64,000 nt of DNA from Sambucus nigra (Eukaryota > Streptophyta > Magnoliopsida > Dipsacales > Adoxaceae). The position numbers were made by a program, and so were the translations under genes. Where the stretch lies: the NCBI GenBank assembly GCA_949130495.1, contig OX422219.1:264849111-264913110 (forward strand), given 5' to 3'. The notes beneath the pieces are model-generated. The model was given only the letters and a program-made list of their open reading frames with translations, ran no database searches and had not been told where the DNA came from. Below are positions 1 to 11,440 of the stretch, in pieces (the first letter of the stretch is position 1; each line of letters begins with the position of its first letter).

Positions 1-1421
1 GGACCAACGTAACTCGTAGGAACTGACCCCGCAACCGCGGGTCTCCCGGTTTAAGAATACGAGGGTAATTTGCATATTTCAAGACTTAAGCAAAACATGG
101 CGTTAGAGGGTGAAAACCTGAAACAGCTCCCGAACGACCCCGTGGGTGGCAACAACACCTCCAATGGGACCAACGTAACTCGTAGGAACTGACCCCGCAG
201 CCGCGGGACTCCCGATTTTAGAATACGGTGATAATTTGCATATTTCTTGACTTAGGCTTAAAAACATGGCGTTAGAGGGTGAAAACTCGAAACAACCCAC
301 GAACGGCCCCGTGGGTGGCACCAACACCTCCCACGGGACCAACGTAACTCATAGGAAATGACACCACGGCCGCGGGTCTCTCGGTTTGAGAATACGACGA
401 TAATATGCATATTTATTGACTTAGGCTTAAAAAAATGGCGTTAGAGGGTGAAAACTCGAAACAACCCCCGAACGGCCCCGTGGGTGGAACCAACACCTCC
501 CACGGGACCAACGTAACTCGTAGGAACTGACTCCGCAATCGTGGGACTCCCGATTTGAGAATATGACGATAATTTGTATATTTCTTGACTTAGTCTTAAA
601 AACATGGCGTTTGAGGGTGAAAACTCGAAACAGTCCCCGAACGGCCCCGTGGGTGGCACCAGAACCTCCCACGGGACCAAGGTAACTCGTAGGAACTGAC
701 CCCGTAGCCGCGGGTCTCCCGGTTTGAGAGTACGATGATAATTTGCATATTTCTAGACTTAGGTTTAAAAACATGGCGTTAGAGGATGAAAACTCGAAAC
801 ATCCCCCGAACGGCCCCGGGGGTGGCACCAACACCTCCCACGGGACCAAGGTTACTCATAGGAGCTGACACCGCAGTCGTTGGTCTCCCGATTTGTGAGT
901 AGTACGGTAATTTTTTTTTTCTAGACTTAGGCTTAAAAACATGACGTTAGAGGGTGAAAGCTCTAAACAACCCCCGAACGGCCCCGTGGGTGGCACCAAT
1001 ACCTCTGACGAGACCAACGTAACTCGTAGGAACTAACCCGGCAGCCGCGGGTCTTTCGGTTTGAGAATACGATGGTGAAAACTTGCCGTTAGAGGGTGAG
1101 AACTTGAAATAGCCCCCGAACGGCCAGGTGGGTGACACCAACACCTCCCACGGGACCAACGTAACTCGTAGGAACTGACCCCATAGTCGCGGGACTCCTG
1201 GTTTGAGAAAAGGATGATAATTTGCATATTTCCTTACTTAGGCTTAAAAACATGGCGTTAGAATGTGAAAACTCGAAACAGCCCTTGAACGTCCCCGTGG
1301 GTACCGCCAACACCTCCCACGGGACCAATGTAACTCGTAGGAACTGACCCCACAGCCGTGGGTCTCCCAATTTGAGAATACAACGATAATTTCCATATTT
1401 CTTGACTTAGGCTTAAAAACA

Positions 1422-3099
1422 TGGTGTTAGAGGGTTAAAACTCTAAACAGCCCCCGAACGGCTAGGTGGGTGGCACCAACACCTCCCACGAGACCAAGGT
1501 AACTCGTAGGAACTGACCCCGCAGCCGCGGGACTCCCGGTTTGAGAATATGGCAATAATTTGTATATTTCTTGACTTAGGCTTAAAAACATGACGTTAGA
1601 GGGTGAGAACTCGAAACAGCCCCCGAACGGCCAGGTGCGTGGCACCAACACCTCCCACGGGACCAACGTAACTCGTAGGAACTGACCCTGCAGCCACGGG
1701 TCTCCCGGTTTGAGAATACGATGGTAATTTTCATATTTCTAGACTTAAGCAAAACATGGCGTTAGATGATGAAATTTCGATACAGCTCCCGAACGGCCCC
1801 GTGGGTGGTACAACCACCTCCCACGGGACCAAGGTAACTCATCGGAACTGACCCCGCAGCCGTGGGTCTCCCGGTTTGAGAATACGACGGTAATTTGTGT
1901 ATTTCTAGACTTAAGCAAAATATGGCGTTAGAGGTTGAAAACTCGAAACAGCCCTCGAACGGTCCCGTGGGTGGCACCAACACCTCCCACGGGATCAACG
2001 TAACTCGTAGGAACTGACCCCACAGCCGCGGGACTCCCGATTGGAGAATATGACGATAATTTACATATTTCTTGACTTAGTCTTAAAAACATGGCGTTAG
2101 AGGCTGAAAACTCGAAACAGCCCTCGAACGGCCCCGTAGGTGACACCAACACCTCCCACGGGACCAATGTAACTCGTAGAAACTGACCACACAGCCGCGG
2201 GTCTCCCAGTTTGCGAATACGACGATAATTTCCATATTTCTTGACTTAGGCTTAAAAACATGGTGTTAGAGGGTTAAAACTCTAAACTTCCCCTGAACGG
2301 CTAGGTGGGTGGCACCAACACCTCCCACAAGATCAAGGTAACTCGTAGGAACTGACCCCGCAGCCGCGGGACTCCCGGTTTGAGAATATGGCAATAATTT
2401 GTATATTTCTTGACTTAGGCTTAAAAACATGATGTTAGAGGGTGAGAACTCGAAACAGCCCCCGAACGGCCCCGTGGGTGGCACCAACACCTCCCACGGG
2501 ACCAACGTAACTCGTTGGAACTGACCCCGCATCCGCGGGTCTCCCGATTTGAGAATACGATGGTAATTGGCATATTTCTTGACTTAAGCAAAACATGGCG
2601 TTAGATGATGAAAAATCGAAACAGCTCCCGAACGGCCCCGTGGGTGGCACAACCACCTCCCACGGGACCAAGGTAACTTGTAGGAACTGACCCCGCAGAC
2701 GCGGGTCTCCCGATTTGAGAATACAATGGTAATTTGTGTATTTTTGGACTTAAGCAATATATGGCATTAGAGGTTGAAAACTCGAAACAACCCTTGAACC
2801 GTCCCGTGGGTGGCACCAACACCTCCCACGGGACCAACGTAACTCGTAGGAACTGACCCCACAATCGCGGGACACCCGATTTGAGAATACGACAATAATT
2901 TGCATATTTCTTGACTTAGACTTAAAAAGATGGCATTAGAGGGTGAAAACTCAAAATAACCCCCGAACGACCCCGAGGGGTGGCACCAACACCACCCACG
3001 GGTCCAAGGTAACTCGTAGGAACTGACCCCGCAGCCGCTGGTCTCCCGGTTTGAGAGTACGATGATAATTTGCATATTTCTAGACTTAGGCATAAAAAC
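1422..3099. repeat. 5-monomer (839 bp) direct duplication in the satellite
   Basis: The distinctive monomer tggtgttagagggttaaaac at 1,422 recurs at 2,261, an offset of 839 bp. The following monomers match in order at the same offset, including the short-type monomers near 1,755 and 2,594. This is a local five-unit duplication with moderate divergence between copies, older looking than the blocks at 17-30 kb. The outer limits are approximate. Confidence 0.7.
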
Positions 3100-5300
3100 A
3101 TGGCGTTAGAGGGTGAAAACTCGAAACAGCCCCCGAACGGCCCCGTGGGTGGCACCAACACCTCCCACAGGACCAAGGTAACTCGTAGGAACTAATCCCG
3201 CAGCCGCAGGTCTCCCGGTTTGTGAGTACTATGGCAATTTACGTTTTTCTAGACTTAAGCTTAAAAACATGACGTTAGAGGGTGAAAACTCGAAACAACC
3301 CCTGAACGGCCCCGTGGGTGGCACCAACACCTCTGACGGGACCAACGTAACCCGTAGGAACTGACCTCGCTGCCGCGGGTCTCCCGGTTTGAGAATACAA
3401 TTGTAATTTTTGTAATTCTAGACTTAAGCAAAACATGGCGTTAGAGGGTGAAAAATCGAAATAGCCACCGAACGGTAAGGTGGGTGGCACCAACACCTCC
3501 CACGGGACCAACGTAACTCGTAGGAACTGACCCCACAGTCGCGGGACTCCCGGTTTGAGAGTACGACGATAATTTTCAAATTTCTTGACTTAGGCTTAAA
3601 AACATGACGTTAGAGGGTGAAAACTCGAAACAGCCCCCGAACTGCCCCGTGGGTGGCACCAACACCTCCCACGGGACCGAGTTAACTCGAAGGAAATGAC
3701 CCTGCAGCCGCGGGTCTCCCGGTTTGAGAGTACGATGATAATTTTGCTAATTTCTAGACTTAGGCTTTAAAACATGGCGTTAGAGGGTGAAAACTCGAAA
3801 CAGCACCCGAACGGCCCCGTGGGTGGAACCAACACCACCCACGGGACCAACGTAACTCGTAGGAGCAGACCCCGCAGCCATGGGACTCGCGGTTTGAGAA
3901 TACGCCAATAATTTGTATATTTCTTTACTTAGGCTTAAAAACATGACGTTAGAGGGTGAAAACTCGAAACAGCACCCGAACGGCCCCGTGGGTGGCACCA
4001 AGACCTCCCACTGGACCAATGTAACTCGTAGATACTGACCCCGCAACCGCGGGTCTCCCGGTTTGAGAATATGACGATAATTTGCATATTTCTTGACTTA
4101 GGCTTAAAAACATGACATTAGAGGGTGAAAACTCGAAATAACCCTTGAACGTCCCCGTGGGTACCACCAACACCTCCCACGGGACGAACGTAACTCGTAG
4201 GAACTGACCCCCCAGTCGCGGGAATCTCGGTTTGAGAATACGATGATAATTTGAATATTTCTTGACTTAGGCTTAAAAACATGGCGTTAGAGGGTGAAAA
4301 CTCGAACAGCCCCTGAACGGCCCTGTGGGTGGCATCAACACCTCCCACGGGACAAAGGTAACTCGTAGGAACTGACCTCGCAGCCGCGGGTCTCCCGGTT
4401 ATAGAATACGATGATAATTTGCATATTTCTTGACTTAGGCTTCAAACATGGCGTTAGAGGGTGAAAACTCGAAACAACCCTTGAACGTCCCCGTGGGTAC
4501 CACAAACACCTTCCACGGGACCAACGTAACTCGTAGTAACTGACCCCATAGTCGCGGGACTCCCGGTTTGAGAATACGACGATAATTTGCATATTTCTAG
4601 ACTTGGGCTTAAAAACATGCCGTTAGAGGGTGAAAACTCGAAAAAGCCCCCGAACGGCCCCGTGGGTGGCACCAACACCTCCCACGGGACCAAGGTAACT
4701 CTTAGGAAATGACCCCGCAGCCGCGGGTCTCCCGGTTTGAGAGTACGATGATAATTTTCATATTTTTAGACTTAGGCTTAAAAACATGGCGTTAGAGGGG
4801 GAAAACTCGAAATAGCCCCCGAACAGCCCGGTGGGTGGTTCCAACACCTTCCACGGGACCAAGGTAACTCGTAGGAACTGACCCTGCCGCCGCGGGTCTC
4901 CCGATTTGAGAGTACTATGGTAATTTGCATATTTATAGACTTAGGCTTAAAAACATGACGTTAGAGGGTGAAAACTCAAAACAGCCCCCGAAAGGCCCCG
5001 TGGGTGGCACCAACACCTCCCACGGGACCAAGGTAACTCGTAGGAACTGACTCGGTAGTCGCGGGTCTCCCGGTTTGAGGCTACGATGATAATTTGAATA
5101 TTTCAAAACTTAGGCTTTAAAACATGGCGTTAGAGGGTAAAAACTCGAAACAACACCCGAACGGCCCCGTGGGTGGCACCAACACCTCCCACGGGACCAA
5201 CGTAACTCGTAGGAATAGACCCTGCAGTCGCAGGACTCCCGATTTGAGAATACGGCAATAATTGTTATATTACTTGACTTAGGCCTTAAAACATGACATT

Positions 5301-5466
5301 AGAGGGTGAAAACTTGAAACAGCCCCCGAACGGCCCCGTGGGTGGCACCAACACCTCCCACGGGACTAACGTAACTCGTAGGAACTGACCCTGCAGCCGC
5401 GGGTCTCCCGGTTTGAGAATACAACAGTAATTTTTGTATTTCTAGACTTAAGCAAAACATGGCGTT
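5301..5466. repeat. Representative 166 bp monomer variant
   Basis: From agagggtgaa at 5,301 to the same word at 5,467 is 166 bp. The 3 bp difference lies in the AT-rich linker, where cttaggcttaaaaacatgg of the long type is replaced by cttaagcaaaacatgg. The short type recurs at many places (for example near 1,750, 9,970, 15,855, 19,055, 33,220 and 43,820). It is usually a single short monomer among long ones, so it is a built-in part of the higher-order pattern and not a separate array. Confidence 0.85.
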
Positions 5467-6899
5467 AGAGGGTGAAAACTCAAAACAGCTCCCGAACGGC
5501 CCCGTGGGTGGCACCAACACCTCAAACGGGACCAACGTAACTCGTAGGAACTGACCCCGCAGCCACGGGACTCCCGGTTTCAGAATACAATGATAATTTT
5601 CATATTTCTTGACTTAGGCTTAAAAACGTTGCATTAGAGGGTGAAAACTCGATACAGCCCCCGAACGGCCCCGTGGGTGGCACCAACACCTCCCACGGGA
5701 CAAATGTAACTCGTAGAAACTGACCCCACAGCCGTGGGTCTCCCGGTTTGAGAATACGACGATAATTTGTATATTTCTTGACTTAGGCTAAAAAACATGG
5801 CGTTAGAGGGTGAAAACTCGAAACAACCCTTGAACGTCCCCGTGGGTACCACCAACACCTCCCACGGGACCAATGTAACTCGTAGGAACTGACCCCACAG
5901 TCGTGGGTCTCCCGGTTTGAGAGTTCGATGATAATTTGCATATTTCTTGACTTCGACTTAGAAACATGGCGTTAGAGGGTTAAAAGTCTAAACAGCCCCC
6001 GAACTTCCAGTTGGGTGGCACCAACACCTCCCACGAGACCAAGGTAACTCGTAGGAACTGACCCCGCAACCGTGGGTCTCCCGATTTGAGAGTACTACGG
6101 TAATTTGCATATTTCTAGACTTAGGCTTAAAAATAAGATGTTGGAGGGTGAAAACTCGAAATAGCCCTCGAACGGCCCCGTGGGTGGCACCAACACCTCC
6201 CACGGGACCAAGGTAACTTGTAGGAACTAACCCCGTAGCCGCGGGTCTCCCGATTTGAGAGTACGATGATAATTTGCATATTTCTAGAATTAGGCTTAAA
6301 AACATGGCCTTAGAGGGTGAAAATTCGAAACAACCCCCGAACGGCCCCGTGGGTGGCACCAACACCTCCCATGGGACCAACGTAACTCGTAGGAACTGAC
6401 CCCGCAGCCTGGGACTCCCGGTTTGAGAAGACGACAATAATTTATATATTTCTTGACATAGGCTTAAAAACATGACGTTAGAGGGTGAAATCTCGAAACA
6501 GCCCCCGAACGGCCCCGTGGGTGGCACCGACACCTCCCACGGGACCAAGGTAACTCGTAGGAACTGACCCCGCAGCCGCGGGTCTCCCGATTTGAGAGTA
6601 CGATAATAATTTGCATATTTCTAGACTTAGGCTTAAAAACATGGCGTTAGAGGGTGAAAACTCGAAACAGCCCTCGAATGGCCCCGTGGGTGGCAACAAC
6701 ACCTCCCACGGAACCAAGGTAACTCGTAGGAACTCATCCCGTAGCTGTAGGTCTCCCGGTTTGTGTGTTCTACGGTAATTTATGTTTTTCTAGACTTAGG
6801 CTTAAAAACTCGAAATAGCCATCGAACGGCAAGGTGGGTGGCACCAACACCTCCCACGGGACCAACGTAACTCGTAGGAACAGACCCCGCAGCCGCTGG

Positions 6900-9800
6900 A
6901 CTCCTGGTTTGAGAATACTACGATAGTTGCATATTTCTTGACCTAGTCCTAAAAACATGGCGTTAGAGGGTGAAAGCTCGAAACAGCCCCCGAACGGCCC
7001 CGTGGGTGGCACCAACACCTCCCACGGGACTATGGTAACTCGTAGGAACTGACTTCGCAGCAGCGGGTCTCCCGGTTTAAGAGTAAGACGATAATTTGTA
7101 TATTTCGAGACTTAGGCTTAAAAACATGGCGTTAGAGGGTGAAAACTCGAAATAACCCCCGAACGGCCCCGTGGGTGGCACCAACACCTCCCACGGGACC
7201 AAGGTACCTCGTAGGAACCGAACCCGCAGCTGCGGGTCTCCCTATTTGTGAGTACTAAAATAATTTGCATTTTTCTAGACATAGGCTTAATAACATGTCA
7301 TTAGAGGGTGAAAACTCGAAACAACCCCCGAACGGCCCCGTGGGTGGCTCCGACACCTCTAACGGGACCAACGTAACTCGTAGAAAGTGACTCCGCAGCA
7401 GCGGGTCTTTAGGTTTGAGAATACAGCGGTAATGTGAATATTTCTAGACTTAAGCAAAATATGCCGTTAGAGGGTGAAAACTCGATACAGCCCCCGAACG
7501 GCCAGGTGGGTGGCACCAACACCTCCCACGGGACGAAAGTAACTCGTAGGAACTGACACCATAGTCGCGGGACTCCTGGTCTGAGAAAACGTCGATAATT
7601 TGCATATTTCTTGACTTAGGCTTAAAAACATGGCGTTAGAGGGTGAAAACTCGAAACAGCCCCCCAACGGCGCTGTGGGTGGCACCAACACCTCCCACGG
7701 GACCAATGTAACTCGTAGAAACTGACCCCACAACCGCGGGTCTCCCGGTTTGAGAATACGACGATAATTTGTATATTTCTTGACTTAGGCTTAAAAACAT
7801 GGCGTTAGAGGGTGAAAACTCGAAACATCCCTTGATCGTCCCCGTGGGTACCACCAACACCTCCCACGGGACCAATGTAACTTGTAGGAACTAACCCCAC
7901 AGCTGCGGGTCTCCCGATTTGAGAATTCGACGATAATTGGCATATTTCTTGCTTTCGGCTTAAAAACATGGCGTTAGAGGGTTAAAATTCTAAACGACCC
8001 CCGAACGGCCAGGTGGGTGGCACCAACACCTCCCACGAGACCAAGGTTACTCGTAAGAACGGACCCCGCAGCCGCGGGTCTCCCGGTTTGAGAGTACTAC
8101 GGTAATTTGCGTATTTCTAGACTTAGGCTTAAAAACATGACGTTAGAGGGTGAAAACTAGAAATAGCCCCCGAACGGCCCCGTGGGTGGCACCAACACCT
8201 CCCACGGGACCAAGGTAACTCGTAGGAACTGACCCCGCAGCTGTGGGTCTCCCAATTTGAGGGTACGATGATAATTTGCATATTTCTAGAGTTAGGCTTA
8301 AAAACATGGCGTTAGAGGGTGAAAACTCGAAACAGCCACCGAACGGCCTGTGGGTGGCACCAACACCTCCCACGGGACCAACGTACATCGTAGGAACTAA
8401 CCCCGCATCCGCTGGACTCCTGGTTTGAGAATACGACAATAATTTATATATTTCTTGACTTAGGCTTAAAAACATGACGTTAGAGGGTGAAAACTCGTAA
8501 CAGCCCTCGAACGGCCCCGTGGGTGGCACCAACACCTCCTTGGGGACCAACGTAACTCGCAGGACTGACCCTGCAGCCGCGGGTCTCCCGATTTGAAAAT
8601 ACGATTGTAATTTGCGTATTTTTAGACTTAAGTGAAACATGGCGTTAGTGGGTGAAAACTCGAAACAACTCCCGAACGGCCTCGTGGGTGGCACCAACAC
8701 CTCCCACGGGACCAAGGTAACTTGTAGGAACTGACCCCGCAGTTGCGGGTCTCCCGGTTTGAGAATACGATGGTAATTTTTGTATTTCTATACTTAGGTT
8801 TAAAAACATGACGTTAGAGGGTGAAAACTCGAAATAGCCAGCGAACGGCCCCGTGGGTGGCACCAACACCTCCCATGGGACCAAGGTAACTCGTAGGAAC
8901 TGAACCCGCAGCCGCAGGTCTCCGGGTTTGAGAGTACGATGATAATTTGTATATTTCTAGAGTTAGGCTTTAAAACATGGTGTTAGGGGGTGAAAACTCG
9001 AAACAGCCCCCGAACGGCCCCGTGGGTGGCACCAACACCTCCCACGGGACCAACGTAACTCGTAGGAAATGACCCCACAGCCGCGGGACTCCCGGTTTGA
9101 GAATACGGAAATAATTTTTATATTTCTTGACTTGGGGTTTAAAACATGACGTTAGACGGTGACAACTCAAAATAGCTCCCGAACGGCCCCGTGGGTGGCA
9201 CCATCGCCTCCAACGAGACAAACGTAACTCGTAGGAGCTGACCCCGTAGCCGTGGGTCTTTTGGTTTGAGAATACGATGGTAATTAGCATATTTCTAAAC
9301 TTAAGTAAAACGTGGCGTTAGAGGGTGAAAACTTGAAACAGCTATCGAACGGCCCCGTAGGTGGCACCAACATCTCTCACGGGACCAAGTAAACTCGTAG
9401 GAACTGACCCCGCAGCCGCGGGTCTCCCGGTTTGAGAATACGATGGTAATTTGTGTATTTCTAGACTTATGCAAAATATGACGTTAGAGGGTGCAAACTC
9501 AAAACCGACCCCGAACGGCCCCGTGGGTGGCACCAATACCTCCCACGGGACCAAGGTAACTCGTAGGAACTAACCCCACAGCCGCGGGTCTCCCGGTTTG
9601 AGAGTACGACGATAATCTGCATATTTCTAGACTTAGGCTTTAAAACATGACGTTAGAGGGTGAAAACTCAAAACAGAACCCGACCGGCCTCGTGGGTGGC
9701 ACCAACACCTCCCACGGGACCAACGTCACTCGTAGGAACAGACCCTGCAGCCGCGGGACTCCTGGTTTTAGAATACGGCAATAATATGTATATTTCTTGA

Positions 9801-10250
9801 CATAGGCTTGAAAACATGATGTTAGAGGGTGAAAACTCGAAACAGCCCCGAACGGCCTCGTGGGTGGCACCAACAACTCCCACGGGACCAACGTAACTCG
9901 TAGGAACTGACCCCGCAGCCGCGGGTCTCTCGGTTTGAGAATACGACAGTAATTTGCGTATTTCTAGACTTAAGCAAAACATGGAGTTAGAGGGTGAAAA
10001 CTCGAAATAGCTTCCGAACGGCCCCGTGGGTGGCACCAACACCTCTACCGGGACCACCGTAACTCGTAGGAATTGACCCCGCAGCGACGGGACTCCCGGT
10101 TTGAGAATGCAGCGATAATTTGCATATTTCTCGACATAGGCTTAAAACATGGTGTTAAAGTGTGAAAACTCGAAACAACCCCCGAACGGCCCCGTGGGTG
10201 GCACCAACACCTCCCACGGGACCAACGTAACTCGTAGGAACTGACCCCGC
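6900..10250. repeat. Left copy of a 4.54 kb segmental duplication within the array
   Basis: Rare variants here reappear 4,541 bp downstream. One is the linker acctagtcct at 6,941 and 11,482; another is the series of matching monomers at 7,467, 7,636 and 8,143 against 12,008, 12,177 and 12,684. The offset is about 27 monomers. Towards the end (9,961 against 14,336) it falls to 4,375 bp, which means one copy gained or lost a single 166 bp monomer after the duplication. The ends are approximate. Confidence 0.75.
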
Positions 10251-10320
10251 AGCCGCGGGACTCCTGGTTTGAGAATACGACGATAATTTGCATATTTCAT
10301 GACTTAGTCTTAAAAACATG

Positions 10321-10489
10321 GCGTTAGAGGGTGAAAACTCGAAACAACCCCCGAACGGCCCCGTGGGTGGCACCAACACCTCCCACGGGACCAAGGTAAA
10401 TCGTAGGAACTGACCCCGCAGCCGCGGGTCTCCCGGTTTGAGAATACGACGGTAATTTGTGTATTTCTAGACTAAGGCTTAAAAACATG
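10321..10489. repeat. Representative 169 bp satellite monomer
   Basis: This copy is close to what looks like the consensus. It begins gcgttagagggtgaaaactc, passes through a GC-rich centre (about 10,350-10,440) and ends in an AT-rich linker with cttaaaaacatgg. The GC-rich centre holds an exact 8 bp inverted repeat, cccgtggg at 10,360-10,367 and cccacggg at 10,382-10,389, with a 14 bp loop. A second, imperfect dyad follows around gaccccgcagccgcgggtc. The next monomer starts the same way at 10,490, giving a period of exactly 169. Confidence 0.93.
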
Positions 10490-11440
10490 GCGTTAGAGGG
10501 TGAAAACTCGAAACAGCCCCCGAACGGCCAGGTGGGTGGCACCAACACCTCCCACGAGACCAAGGTAACTCGTAGGAACTGACCCCGCAACAGCGGGTCT
10601 CTCAGTTTGAGAGTACTACGGTAATTTATATATTTCTAGACTTAGGCTTAAAAACATGACGTTAGAGGGTGAAAACTCAAAACAGCCCCCGAATGACCCC
10701 GTGGGTGGCACCAACACCTCCCACGGGACCAAGGAAACTCGTAGGAACTGACCCCACAGCTGCGGGTCTCCCAGTTTGAGAGTACAATGATAATTTGCAT
10801 ATTTTTAGAATTAGGCTTTAAAACATGACGTTAGAGGGTGAAAACTCGAAACTGCACCCGAACGGCACCGTGGGTGGCACCAACACCTCCCACATGACAA
10901 ACGGAACTCGTAGGAACAGACCCCGCAGCCGCGGGACTCCCGGTTTGAGAATACGACAATAATTTGTATATTTCTTGACTTAGGCTTTAAAACATGACAT
11001 TAGAGGGTGAAAACTCGAAACAGTCCCCGAACGTCCCCGTGGGTGGCATGAACAACTCCCAAAGGACCAACGTAACTTGTAGGAACTTACCCCGCAGCCG
11101 CGGGTCTCTCGGTTTGAGAATGTGATGGTAATTTGCGTATTTCTAGACTTAAGCAAAACATGGCGTTAGAGGGTGAAAACTCAAAATAGCTCCCGAACGG
11201 CCCTGTGGGTGGCGCCAACAACTCCAACGGGACCAACGTAACTCGTAGGAACTGACCCCGCAGCTGCAGGACTCTCGGTTTGAGAATACGACGATAATTT
11301 GCATATTTCTTGACTTAGGCTTAAAAATATGGCGTTAGAGGGTGAAAACTCGAAACAGCCCCCGAACGGCCCCGTGGGTGGCACCAACGCCTCCCACGGG
11401 ACCAACGTAACTCGTAGGAACTGACCCCGCAGCAGTGGGA

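Noticed and set aside
10420..10460. CENP-B box in the monomer (ccggtttgagaatac region)
   Set aside because: Neither strand matches the 17 bp box at the required spacing of the TTCG, A and CGGG positions.
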